Of a stretch of DNA of 64,000 nucleotides, positions 24,051 through 35,905 are shown one piece after another. Source of the stretch: Aptenodytes patagonicus (taxonomy: Eukaryota > Chordata > Aves > Sphenisciformes > Spheniscidae); NCBI RefSeq assembly GCF_965638725.1, contig NC_134955.1:7991816-8055815 (forward strand), given 5' to 3'. Numbering within the stretch: position 1 is the first letter of the stretch; each line of letters starts with the position of its first letter. The notes beneath the pieces are model-generated. The model was given only the letters and a program-made list of their open reading frames with translations. It did no database searches and was not told the DNA's origin. Made by a program: the position numbers and the translations under genes.

Positions 24051-25734
24051 CCCCTATAAAATACGTCCTTCTTAAGATACCAACAGTCAAGACACAGAAG
24101 GTAATCCAACATTATCCAACGGCTTTTAGAAAAACCTTTGAACAACTTAAGGAATCCAATTTTCCTCTTGCTTCATGTGTTTACACTTAAAGTTTCATTC
24201 AAAAATTATCTTAGCTTTCATTATCTCCTCCTCTCATTATACATTATTGGCAAGTCTTGATGCTTTTGTGAATGCTGTGGAAATTCCCAGTCAAAATAAT
24301 ATGATAATGAAGAAAAATGTTAAGAAGTTAGAAAGAAAACTTTTGGTTCAGACACTGTCAAAATTTATGTCATAGTGAGGCAAAGGGTTATGGATCAGGT
24401 CTATGCCCTGGTAATACTTGCCTTTTCGAACAGGCATTTAGAATAATTAACAGCACGATTCTGTGTAACATAAAAGTAGGGTATGCACTTCAGCTAGCCC
24501 AATGATCAAGAAATAATAAAGACAGCTTAAAGTTAATTCTGCCCCCACTTCCAAATAGTATCAAAGACAGCTCCGCCAAGCAATGGATCTGGCCCAAGCA
24601 GTTAAATTTCTTTCCTACGTGATTTCTCTTTTTAGAACAAACATCTGAATCTTCATAAGAATTCTAAATCACATGAGAGCTAATGCTTTAGATGGGAGAC
24701 TGATTTACACCATTAGTGTGAATGGATACAAACTTTACCACATCGACTTTGTTTACACAGTCTAGCCTTAAGACAAGTAGATCCTGATCTATGAGTATCT
24801 GGATGTGTTCGTATACTTGGATTATTATGTCTGGAACTTGAAACCACTTTACACTGTGATGCTTAATTCAGGGACAATGTAAAAACATAACCAAATCAAT
24901 TCCTGTCTATGCACAACCTAGTTACTTAGTATTTGTTATTCAGCATGTACAACACATGGAGGACTGCCATTTTATTAAGCATTTCTCTAAGCAGTGTAGA
25001 AACTATCTTGTCAAATTCCAATAGCTGGCTAATAAATTCATTAGAGATAATGAAGGTGCAGCAGTTTGACAAAGATGCAGTTCACCCCAACACAAGCCCC
25101 AAACATCACCTCTAAGAACAAGCACTGTAGTTAATGGCAAGTGTGTTGTCTGGAATGGTCTTATAGACTCATGAGAACCACTCTAAGAATATTTAATTTT
25201 GTTATTCAACGCTATAATATTTTAGAATAATTAGAATATTTGGAATATTTATTTTAAGAATATTAGGATAGCTAGTGGGATTACAGAGTATTCTGATATA
25301 GGAATATCCATTTAGTTTTGCTTGACCAATATTGCTTTGATAATCAAAAATACAATAGCATGAGAGCAAGCCTGGGAATGAACATTACATCAGAATAACT
25401 AAGCCTCAGTTATGAATTACAATGCTTCAGGGGTTAAATACTCAAGGGTTTGTGATGCCCTTAAATAATTCAGTCTACGTCCTTTCAGTAGATGTCTGAT
25501 CCATTAAATATTCACTAACACTTTGAAGACTGGAATAGTGTTAGATCTCAAATTAGAAAATTTCCTTTTAATGTCACTCTTGCATTAATTTCTGTCATAT
25601 TATTTCAGGTTATTTGCCACATCTCAAACTAGGTAATACTAACAGCACAAAAAAAAGGATCTCTTCTTTCTTGATAACTCAGTATACCATATGAAAGAAA
25701 CAAGCAGTTCTGCTTTTGACATACACAGCCCATT

Positions 25735-25820
25735 GACTTCAAAATGGGAAAAGTGACATGCCTAAGCATATGGCAATTGATAAGGGAGACTTCAGGACCT
25801 CCCGACTTCTTACTCTAGCA
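25735..25820 (-). repeat. MIR-like SINE fragment, antisense
   Basis: The order AAAATGGGAAAAGTGACATG, CCTAAGCATATGGCAA, then TTCAGGACCTCCCGACTTCT follows the reverse MIR pattern (gcctaaggtcacacagca ... gacctcctgactcc). Divergence is high. Confidence 0.45.
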
Positions 25821-27199
25821 AAGCTGCATAAAAAACACAGTTTGAAGCATTATACAGTTGGGTAATATTACTATACTACACTAGTTTATTAAAAACATAT
25901 CCTTGCACTCGATCTGAAAATAAAACAAAAGCTTATTGCCCGTGACAAAAGAAAGAACAAGTGATAAGCGTCAAATTGTAATTCTACTACTAGATTAAAA
26001 GAGCCTAATATAGACCTGCTAGGTTTTGAAAACAGACAACTGAACCGGGAAATCCCTTCAGTTTTGGTATGACATCACTAAATAAATCCTTATTATGTTA
26101 TATGACTCCAAAAACATTATGCAAACAGCTATTCAGAAAGCACTGAAACAAGATCTTTCACACATCAGGAACTTTGTGTCATAAACGGATTCTCCTGCTT
26201 GAAATATGTCACACTCTCCTGCTTACCTCGGCTGATTCCTAATGAGAAATCCATGCAATTTAGTTCTTCTTTCAATTTGTGAATTATTTACAAGTAGATG
26301 TTGATAACTGTTTTGTTTGCAATGAATAATGCAACCCAACACCACTACAAAGCAAGATGCCTTAGTCACATTTCTTCCTCATATCAATGAGGGGACACAG
26401 TTAGGGACCTATTTTCCCAATACGTTCCAACTATTGCTTGAATAATGACATCACAATAAATATTGCTGGTCTGTTTGTGACAAGAACTTATTACTGTGAA
26501 CCTGGACATGCTACTGAACATTTGACAATCTAAATTCATGTCAGTGAAAACAAAGAAACTAAAAGCACTGGAGATCTCAGAGTTAAAACAAACTGGGTCG
26601 TACCACTGTGTCACAAAACAAAAGACCCTCAACCACTGCAAAACAACGTAGCAAGAAATCAATCACAGAATCAAAAACGTTACCAGCAGGAATTAACTGC
26701 ACAATGCTCTCTAGTCCAGCATTCCCTCCCTTGCAATCTGGTTTGCCATGTTTCCTTCTACAGGGAAGGCCTAAGATGTCTGAAACAGGGGTATTCAAGG
26801 AACAGATATATTCAAACTCATCTTAAATTTTACATCAGTAGAGTTATACAGATGGAGAGCAATGTACAGCACAAGTTTCTTGCCAAAAGAAAACAAGAGA
26901 TAAAGGAAACTGTAAACTTGCTGAAGTAAACAGGAATGGACCATGTCCTCACAAAAAGACTTTTCATTATTTATCAACTGTTACGCAGTTTAATGACTGG
27001 TTCTGATGACAATTACTGCATCTCTGACTCAACAGGTATGGACGTTGTTAAGGGAAAAATATATTGTGTTGGATCCAATAGCCCAAGAGAGATGAGGCTT
27101 CTGCAGCTCCGTACCCCAAGGTCTAACCAGCAGCGAGGTGAATACATATTCCCAAGTAAGCATATGCACACAGAGCACATATATACACTACATATATAC

Positions 27200-28110
27200 A
27201 TGGCTGGCCACACAGATCAGCCACCACAGTGGCTCGCACTTGATTTCATTCACTCCAGTCTCTCCAGTTGCTGGCACCCAGGCACATGGGCCCTCTGGCC
27301 TGTGGTGCCAGCCCAGCTGCTGGAACACAGACCCTCACTCACTCCAGGTGCTGGCAGCATGGACACACAGGCCCCTATGACCCAAGGTCCCACTGCAGTT
27401 GTTGGCACTTAAGTCCACTCACTCTGATCTCCCCAGCTGCTGGCACACAGACATGCAGGCCCTCCGACCTGTGGACTGACTCCAGTTGCTGGCACTCAGA
27501 CCCACGTACACACATGCACACAGAACAGAGAGTCCCTCACCCAGGAAAAGAGTTAGAAACGAATTTAATAGGAAGACAGGACAGACTGTGCCGATCAGGT
27601 GCAAGGCATGGCCAGACAGGCATACCAACCAGCAAGCTATTTACACCAGACCAGCTCTTTTCATTCTCTTACCTTTTCCCATGCTTGTTGCTTCCCAAAT
27701 CACCTAAATCCATCCCTGTCCCCACCTTTGATTCCTCCACTAAACATCCTATAGTAAGTCCTGTGCAATCCCGAAATGCTCTTCCCCTGCATCCCATAAT
27801 GCATCACATACCCCTAGGCAGCAACCTCTCCCACTCCAAAAGGTGCTCCAGTGTTGACTCATCTTGATGGGGTTTCACACCTGGAAACCGGGGCTGAGGG
27901 GAGCAGTCCTGGGGAGGGCCCAGACAGAGGAGGGAACCGCCCCGAGTCCTTAATTTGTGTTCCCGCTGTGCCTTTGTGCCTCTGTGCTCCTCTGGGCTTA
28001 CAGAGATGAGCCTTTGATGGGCTGACAGCTCTCCTGCGATGGGCCTGGCAGTAGCTGAGCAGAGCACTACTCTGGCACCCCCACCCACCATTTTCTCTCT
28101 ATGCTCCTTT
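27200..28110 (-). mobile_element. GC-rich interspersed element, possible antisense LTR
   Basis: This block is sharply more GC-rich than its flanks and has repeat-like structure. Read on the minus strand it could be an LTR: a possible TGGTGGGTGGGGGTGCC start near 28088, a promoter-like GC-rich part (27880-28080), an ATTAAA signal (27560-27565 on plus as TTTAAT), then a minisatellite (27266-27500). No matching target-site duplication was found, and the ends are approximate. The ORFs over this block are low-complexity readings of the repeat. The identity as an endogenous retrovirus LTR is inference; it may be another kind of repeat. Confidence 0.45.
27266..27500. repeat. Minisatellite, about 80-89 bp higher-order unit
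   Basis: The core AG(T/C)TGCTGGCAC, with variants, recurs at 27266, 27315, 27346, 27397, 27435 and 27484. Spacings are 49, 31, 51, 38 and 49. Alternate intervals match each other (CAGGC...GGCCC...CTG in the long ones, ACTCACTC in the short ones), so the real unit is a pair of about 80-89 bp, present almost three times. Confidence 0.7.
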
Positions 28111-30310
28111 CTGGGTGTGCAGACAGGTTTTTATCACGTAACCTAACAGACATGAGCCAATAATACAGCTGAGTATTTATGAAGCATCAGTTTCTGCTGT
28201 TCACACTTACTCGGAAGTCAAATTAAAAATGCTAGACATCATCTGTTTGTTAAACACAGGGATGTGTACAGTCTCTCTCATGAAGTCGACTGTCAATCCC
28301 ATCTAGGTCTCATAAGGCTTGAACCCCGCAATGCTTTATAAATTCTCCCTATTGTTTAGCAAAACTCCAAGAGAAGAACAGTCTTTCTTTGGCATTCATT
28401 TAATGCATCAAGGATTGCCAGCCAGACAAGTCTTACTGCCCGTTCGCTCTCTTAACTGATGCTCAGGATTTCAGCTTGTGTAACTCTTTTTAAGGCTTTT
28501 AGGTAAAAAGGAAGAACCTACTTATTTGGTTATTTTACATTTGTATTTAGAAGTTTTAACAAAACAGCTGCTTTCCTCTTCCTTTACCACATTTTCTGGC
28601 TACTGACAGTAGCAGAAAGAGGCATTCTTGCACATTTTCGATCATGACATTGCTAACGATTCACATCTACTCCATAGAAAGTCTTTTGAAGAGCAATTCT
28701 AGCAACTTTTTCATGTCAGTAACTCTGTTCTCATTCTTTTCACATGATAAGCACCTAAAATCATGCCTGCTTTTCCAAATTGTGTGTATAGCATTATGCC
28801 CACCTTATTCAAGTTTGCAGATTAAATGTTTCAGTATGCATATATCCAGTTACTCAGTAGTTTTGCTCTAATACTAACTGGATGCATTCTCACTTTTGGG
28901 CACACACAATGCCACACACAAGTTTGAAAGTCAAATTTTCAATAATTGATACATGGCAGTGACGTTAGGCACTGAAAACCATCATCAGTCATCTTCTGCT
29001 TAAGATGCTAAGTGGATGTTTTCGATATTGCCTTTGACTTAAATGCACAACAGCGTGTCTTTAAAAAGTCCTCAGCTGAAGGACATACGTCAAAAGCTAG
29101 TTAGCACACTGCATAACTATGCAATGCTCATATTCTGCAGTGAAGAAGATAGGATAAAAACCTTCTGAAGGACTTACAACTCTGGTCCTCTTTGGAAAAA
29201 ACCTACGTTGTATGAGTAAGTCCCTCCAGGCCAGACAAAGGTACGATAAAGTCTATAAATAAGCTATCACTGGTATTTTTAAATGTTTCTTCAGCTGGCT
29301 TTCCACCTCTGCTGCTGAGCACAACACCGAGTCTGTTTTTACTGCTGTTTGAGCAAGAATCACAAAAAATAAGAGAACGAAATTGATATTGTGACAAGAA
29401 GAAATGCACGTATGAGTAATGAAACTCACAAAGTCTGCTTTCAATGTAGAACAAAAGATAATTTCCCCTTTCACCTCTTCAGCTCAGACAGCCTTTGGCA
29501 TTTATTGAGCTCAATGTTTTGATTTCAAGTAATGTTTTGCTTTGCCTGGATGAGAATGACCTTTATATGACACCTGCACTACAGTAAAATTCATTGGGAA
29601 ACCAAGGCCAGACAGATTTTCCTGGTGAACACTTGAGTTTCCAAAACAAATCACGTTGTAATTCATTGTAAGCAATACTTCCAGGAGCCCAGCTTTAGTT
29701 ATCTAAATTAAAATCTCCACAAGTCAGGTTTCCTAAATCTATTTTACTCTTTAGTACACTAATGTGTCCTCAGGTAGCTCACCAGAATAAGCTATGAGTC
29801 TGTGTAACAGTTGCCTGAAATTAGGCTCTGAAATTCCACCTAACTTGTAAGACTTCCTGCATTGGAACAGTCCTTCCTAAATACATAATTCTTTTATGAA
29901 AAGGAGACAAACTCTAAATCATGAACAGGCTTTTCAACATATGAACCCTTCTCATTTGCCTATACAGCATTAACGGCAGCAATGAATTCATGCAAATCAA
30001 CGGTCTTATGCTTAGGTTCGAAACTCACTTATGGGTGGCTTCCTATTATCTTTATGATGTAAGTATCCTGAAGTCTATTCAACTCCAATGTAATTTAAGG
30101 ACATCTCTGGGCTACGTCCCTCCCAGGAAGTTGGGAAGAGGTGAAATGGAGCCAGTTACTTATCACGTGGGAATGCTGTGATACCAAATATCTTCACATG
30201 TTTGAAACCGAAGCACAAGACTTAGGAGCAACCAAGTCAGGATTTATCCCTGAAGCATCATCTACAGGACTGTATATGTTTTTCCAGGTCATGTAAGTGC
30301 TGTCAAATTT
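28111..30310. other. Intergenic interval, no gene seen
   Basis: AT-rich sequence with no recognisable exon, RNA gene or confident repeat. Confidence 0.45.
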
Positions 30311-32095
30311 CTAAGTGCTCAAGTGTATGTATACCAATGCACACAGCCTGGGGAACAAACAGGAGGAACTGGAGCTCCGTGCCCAGTCAGAAAGTTATGA
30401 TATCATAGGAATAACTGAAACGTAGTGGGACAACTCACATGACTGGAGGATTGCAATGGGTGGCTATAGGCTGTTTCGTAAAGACAGGCAGGGAAGAAGA
30501 GGAGGAGGAGTCACACTCTAGGTTAAGGAGAACCTTGAATGTGTAGAAGTCAACTACAGCGATTGTAGTTGAATGTAGTTGACCCAGAATGCCTCTGGGT
30601 CAAGATCAGAGGGGACGTCTCCAAGGGGGATCTTACAGTAGGCATCTGCTACCAACCTCCAAACCAAGACGATAAGACAAACAAAGCAATATTTGGGTCA
30701 CTTAAGCAAGCTTCGGGTCAACAGAACCTGGTTCTTATGGGTGACTTCAACTACCCAGACATTTGTTGGAAGAACAAATACAGCAGCTCACGTCATCCAT
30801 CAAGTCCCTGGAATGTGTAGAGGACTGCTTCCTCATACAAATGTTAAATGTGCCAACCAGGAATGAGGCACTGCTGGACTTGCTACTCACAAACCAAGAA
30901 AATCTGCTTTGTAATATCTCGGTTACTGATAGCCTTGACTGCAGTGATCACAATATTGTGGAGTTTGGGATCCTGCTGAGCACACTGAAGGTTAGTACTA
31001 CAACAAAGGTTTTAGATTTTAGAAGAGCAAACTTCAGCTCGCTCAGAGCTCTGTTGGGAGGGATTTCATGGGAAGCTTCCATGGAGGATAAAGGAGCTAG
31101 CGAGTGCTGGGAGTTTTTCAAGAACGCTCTCCTGGAAGCACAAAAACAGTTCATCCCCTTTAAAGGTAGGGGAAGTAGGTGGAGAAAGAGACCTCCTTGG
31201 CTTAACTGTGAGCTTCTGGGTCTGCTCAAAACCAAAAGAGAAGCGTACCAGAGATGGAAATGAGAACAAATACCCATTGAGAACTACAGGGGCATTGCCA
31301 GGGTGTGCAGAGATGCAGTCAGAAAAGCAAAAGCTCAGCTTGAGTTGAAATTGGCCAGAGATGTCAAAAACTACAAGAATGGGTTCTTCAGGTACGAAAA
31401 CAACAAGCAGAAACAGAAGGAAAATATCGGCCCGCTGTTAAACAGGAGAGGTGAATTAGTCACCAGTAACGCTGAAAGGGCAGAGGTTCTCAACACTTTT
31501 TTCACCTCTGTCTTTACCAGCACGTTGGGCCCCAGGCCTTGGGAACAAAAATCCAGGCTGATGCAAACACAGACCCACCGTCAGTGAAGGAAGAGTTGGT
31601 ATGTGAACTATTGCAGGATCTTGATCCCTACAAATCAATGGGCCCTGACATTATCCACCCAAGGGTGTTAAGAGAGCTGGCTGACGTTGTTGCGAGGCCG
31701 CTCTCCATAATCTTTGAGAAGTCGTGGAGATCGGGGGACATCCCAGAAGACTGGAAGAAGGGTAATGTTACCCCCATCTACAAGAAGGGCTGAAAGGAGG
31801 ATCCAGGAAATTATAGGCCCATCAGTCTTCAGTCCCTGAGAAAGTTATGGAACGAATCCCCCTGGGGGCTATCACAAGTCAAATGAAGCATGTGATTGGG
31901 AAAAGCCAGCATGGATTCACCAAGGGCAAATCGTGCTTGACAAACCTGATTGCCTTCTACGACAAAGTAACCTGCTCGGTTGATGTGGGGCGAGCGGCAG
32001 ACATTGTCTACCTGGATTTCTCCAAGGCTTTCAATACGGTTTCCCACAGCCTCCTCCTAGAGAAACTGATGTGTTACAGTCTAGACAAGTAGTCT

Positions 32096-33037
32096 GTGTG
32101 TTGGGTGGGGAACTGGCTGACAGGCCACACCCAGGGGGTGGTAAATAGCTCCTTTTCAAACTGGCAACCTGTCACAAGTGGGATCCCCCAGGGATCAATG
32201 TTGGGCCCAATGCTGTTTAATATCTTCATAAGTGATCTGGATGATGGGATCAAGTGTACCCTGATGAAGTTTGCTGATGATACCAAACTGAGTGGGGAAG
32301 TGGACACTTCGGAAGGGAGAGCCACCTTGCAGGAAGACCTGGATGGGCTGGAAGAGTGGGCTAACAAGAACCTTATGAAGGTCAACAAGGACAAGTGTAA
32401 GGCCTTGCACCTGGGAAAACATAATCCAGGAGTGAAGCACAGGCTGAGATCTACCCAGCCAGGGAGCAACTCTGTGGAAAGGGACCCGGGGGTCCTCGTG
32501 GACAACAAGCTCAATACGAGTGATCAGTGTGCTGTTGCGGCAAAGAAAGCCAACAGGATGTTGGGTTGCATCAACAAGGGCATCACCAGCAGAGAGAAAG
32601 AAGTCGTTATCCCACTCTGCTCAGCGCTTGTCAGGCCACACCTGGAATACTGTGTTCAGTTTTGGTCCCCACTATGCAAAAAAGATGCGGACAGGCTGGA
32701 GAGGGTCCAGAGAAGGGCCACAAAGATGATCAAAGGACTGGGAAGCCTGCCATATGAGGAAAGGCTGAGAGAACTGGGTTTGTTCAGCCTTGAGAAAAGA
32801 AGGCTTAGGGGAGACCTTATCACCGTGTTGCAGTATTTAAAGGGTGGCTACAAAGAAGATGGAGACTCCCTTTTTACAAGGAGTCACATGGAAGAGACGA
32901 GGGGTAATGTGTACAAGTTACTCCTGGGGAGATTCCAATTGGACACAAGAGGAAAATTTTTCGCAGTGACAACAATTGGCCATTGGAATAATCTCCCCAG
33001 GGAAGTGGTGGATTCCCCAACATTGGACACTTAAGAT
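32096..33037 (+). pseudogene. CR1 ORF2 RT C-terminal segment
   Basis: A 312-codon open stretch encodes the second half of the CR1 reverse transcriptase (palm with FADD, thumb) and the C-terminal region. It continues in frame from the segment at 31847-32092 across a single TAG codon. The final stop follows TLDT, where intact CR1 copies usually continue as LEVFK, so the true C-terminus is lost to a frameshift. It belongs to the LINE above and is not a host gene. Confidence 0.85.
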
Positions 33038-33131
33038 TCAGCTGGACAGGGTGCTGGGCCATCTTGTCTAGACCATGCTTTTGCCAAGAAAGGTTGGACC
33101 AGATGATCCTTGAGGTCCCTTCCAACCTGGT

Positions 33132-33151
33132 ATTCTATGATTCTATGATTC
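33132..33151 (+). repeat. CR1 3' terminal ATTCTATG repeat
   Basis: Two and a half copies of the 8-base unit ATTCTATG mark the exact 3' end of the CR1 insertion. CR1 elements end in this short repeat instead of poly(A). Confidence 0.9.
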
Positions 33152-35575
33152 AAATTTCTATCACAGACATCTATTTAGATGTTTTAGTTGCCTTGGGACC
33201 TGAAAAGGATATCAAGCTTTCCACATAAGCAATATTGTATGTCCTTTCCGGAAAACACAAAACATAGATACACAAAACATACAACTGTTAAGTTTAACCC
33301 TTAAGAAAGATAAAGCAGATAAATTTAAAAAGGAGAAAAACTGACCAAGCAGCAGTACAGCAGAAAGGGAATCTCTGAGTTTTAATGATTAACATTAATA
33401 TGACTCAACCATATATTGTTGCAGACATGTAAAATCTCATCCTAAGATCTATTAATAGAGGGCTAACACAAGCTATAAAACAGGGGAAGAGTTTTTTTCT
33501 CATTCCATCAACACTGTAAGGTTTCAGTTCGAATAGCATGCCCGGTCTGAGGGTTTCACACTTCAATTACAAGGTTTCTCAGAAACTAAAGCCACATAAT
33601 TAAAAACTTAACAAAGATTGACTTTGCATTCAACAGAGCAAAGTAAAGCATATATGCAGCAGCAAATGCCTAAACACAATGCACGTACACCAGTTCTGAC
33701 AATCCACTGCATACTCTTCACTTACTTAAAATCAAGAAAGGGCATACTCAAAAAAGTGGGGGTAAAGAGAGAACGTAGAAGAAAAACCTTTTAAACAGTG
33801 CTTTTCTACATAGTTCTTATATTGGATTAAATCCAAATTATATCTTGAGGACTCTCTCTGCTTTCCTGGTAAGTGTGAAAAAATACTTTTTTTTTTTTTA
33901 AATCAAGTGTATCTCAAACTTCAAAAATGGAAACATAGGTCCAGGCGCAGGCCTAACCTAAGCCATCAGATAGCAATCTCATCATTTTAGTATTGTGGAA
34001 ATCTACATTTCAATCTAATTCTAAATTTTTCATAGCTTGATTATTTATTAGTAATTATTTTAAAGTGAAATATAATATCTATAAAAGACTCTTTGAAAGC
34101 AGAAGCAGTACTGAAGCAGAAGCAGTCCATTTTCCTGAATAATAAGACAGTAAAACAAGGACTGGAGCAAAGCCTAAAGTTTTTTTTTTAAATTTGGCCA
34201 TAATCCTTTTTTTACTCCCAGCAGAAAAAAAAGCTTCAATAACTACAACATTCTGAAACAGCTGTAGTACCAGATATTCTGATTTCCAAAAAAACCCAAA
34301 ACCTGCCTGTAAGCAAACTACCCTTCAGTTTCCAGGGAAATACTCTTTAAGTGGGGATGGCAAGATTCTCCTTTAATATGATACTACAATAGTATTCTCT
34401 GAATTTAAAATATACCCCAGCACTAGTCATAAGGAGTTAAGTTTCCTTTTATTTCAATGGATCCACTGATCTTCCTCATCCTGTCAAAGACTCAGAAAGA
34501 CTGAAAGATCACATGATTCTGGAGCGAAGGGAATTTTCCTTTTAATTCCCATAGGTCTTTTCTAGGAGTCTTACTACTCTCTGAATCAACCCTTACAGAT
34601 ACAGTATTCAGAAAATAACCTTATAGAAGTGTCTGGAACAGTATGAATAACTAGGATATTAATAAACTGATATAACCTCTTTCTCAGCTCACAGAATGCT
34701 AACAAGCAAACTAGACTGATTTATCTGGCAATTTTACCCCACAGATTGTTTCAGAATATTTCCAAGAAAAGTGGTAGAGACTCAGTATTTGAAATCCTAT
34801 CAGTCTTAGCAGTTGTGATGGGTCACATAAATTCAGCAGCATAATGCTTTTTCAGCTGAAGAATGTAAACTTTTACAAAGAATCTTTCGGGTACCACTAA
34901 GCACGGGTATAAATATGAAGTTTCCCACATATGATCATTCCCACAGATAAACTAGAAATTCAGACTCCTGGAACTGCCAGAAGTAATATTCAATTACTTA
35001 AGCTTATTTAAAAGATGCTAAAACTAGCTGAGCATAGCTAAAGCACTTTCGGGGGCGGGGGGGGAAACACAAAACCAAAACACCCCAAACAAACAAATCA
35101 AATATACACACAGAACTTGATTCTTAAAAACCGTCCTCTTAGATAGCATCAAATAATGGCAGAGCAGCATATACAGAACAACAGAGATACCAGGCACACC
35201 ATACCACCTCAGCTGAGAGGGCATTTCATATTCATAGAAACAATATTTACCTGTTTACCTACTTTCACTCGAGTGATACAGTTATTGTGTGCTAAGAATG
35301 CAACAGAAAGTCAATGGAGAATTAAGCATTGCTGTTTGATCTATACTATACATATCTTCTGCAAACTTCTATGTCATATAGGTGTCTCATCATGTATGTT
35401 TTAGCTGCAGAACTTCCCAAGAATATGCCCTACCCCATGTGACATTGTGCCAGTGACACGTTTGACAGAAGGAAAAAGTGAAGATAGGGAGTATTTAAGT
35501 CAGTGACTGTTAACATAAAATAGTAAAATGCAGGGAAAAGTAATAATCTTTTGGACTTTTTATAGATAATAGATT
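33152..35575. other. Intergenic interval, no gene seen
   Basis: AT-rich sequence with T-runs near 33888-33899 and 34181 and a G-run at about 35050-35065. No exon or confident repeat was recognised. Confidence 0.45.
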
Positions 35576-35905
35576 TACGAAGAATGCTGCTGCACAAATC
35601 ATCAGCCTTGCTTGCCAATCTAACTACATCATCGCTCTTTGCAACCTTCTACTGACTGCCCCTTCTCTGTTGCATTAACCATAAGCTATTTGCCATCACT
35701 TTCAAGGCTCTTTATGATTGAACTTTCCTACCCATCATCTCTCATCAAGTATTTAGAGGCCTCCAATCAAGCTATAGTGACAGCTTCCATCATCTAGTCG
35801 TTAATTTTTCAGACAAGCACCTCTATACTTTCTGTCAAGTTAAGAGTTGACACATCCAAAAAGGCACTTTCTGGTTCTCCTTTCTATCTTCCCTTAAAAT
35901 TCTCC
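35576..35905 (+). mobile_element. Ancient L2-type LINE fossil (RT C-terminal part)
   Basis: One reading resembles the tail of an L2/CR1-group reverse transcriptase, with AAQIISLACQSNYIIAL (from about 35587) in place of the usual NAARLI...HITPLL. CACTTTCAAGGCTCTTTATG (35697-35716) stands for the FKALHG region. The later CCAAAAAGGCACTTTCTGG (35858-35876) fits the same end of the element. Stops interrupt the frame, and the insertion is old. Confidence 0.45.

Larger units (their letters stand above)
20716..27200. other. Intergenic interval downstream of FSHB
   Basis: No gene was recognised. The contents that can be supported are two MIR-like fragments, a perfect reverse SF-1 motif at 22665-22673 and a tandem duplication at 23936-24050, all listed separately. 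The pattern TTTCCATTGAAATCAATAGG near 22168 resembles a motif common in very old amniote repeats. The rest is unannotated AT-rich sequence. Confidence 0.45.
30320..33151 (+). mobile_element. CR1 LINE, 5'-truncated, ORF2 degenerate but recognisable
   Basis: This is a 2.8 kb sense CR1 copy. It starts inside the ORF2 endonuclease domain (CACACAGCCTGGGGAACAAA at 30340-30359; LMGDFNYPDICW encoded near 30734-30769) and runs through the reverse transcriptase. The RT motifs are [16 protein letters not shown] (ending 31793), GKSCLTNLIAFYDK, YLDFSKAFNTVSH, VTSGIPQGSMLGPMLFNIFISDLDDGI and the active-site FADD in KFADDTKLSG near 32266-32296. The C-terminus follows (LEYCVQFWSPLCKK, LFSLEKRRLRGDL). The 3' tail is the bird-type ATTCTATG repeat at 33132-33151. 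ORF2 is broken by at least three frame changes (near 30800, 31590 and 31800) and by in-frame stops near 31261 and 32090, so it is immobile. The last 313 codons (32096-33034) are uninterrupted. Confidence 0.93.

Noticed and set aside
26936-27867. Open frames of 158 and 199 codons at 27 kb
   Set aside because: They read through the minisatellite and the possible LTR. The repeated Trp/His/Pro wording reflects the DNA repeat.
30000-30030. tRNA B-box-like GGTTCGAAACT
   Set aside because: The B box is imperfect, no A box or cloverleaf could be built around it, and there is no T-run terminator.
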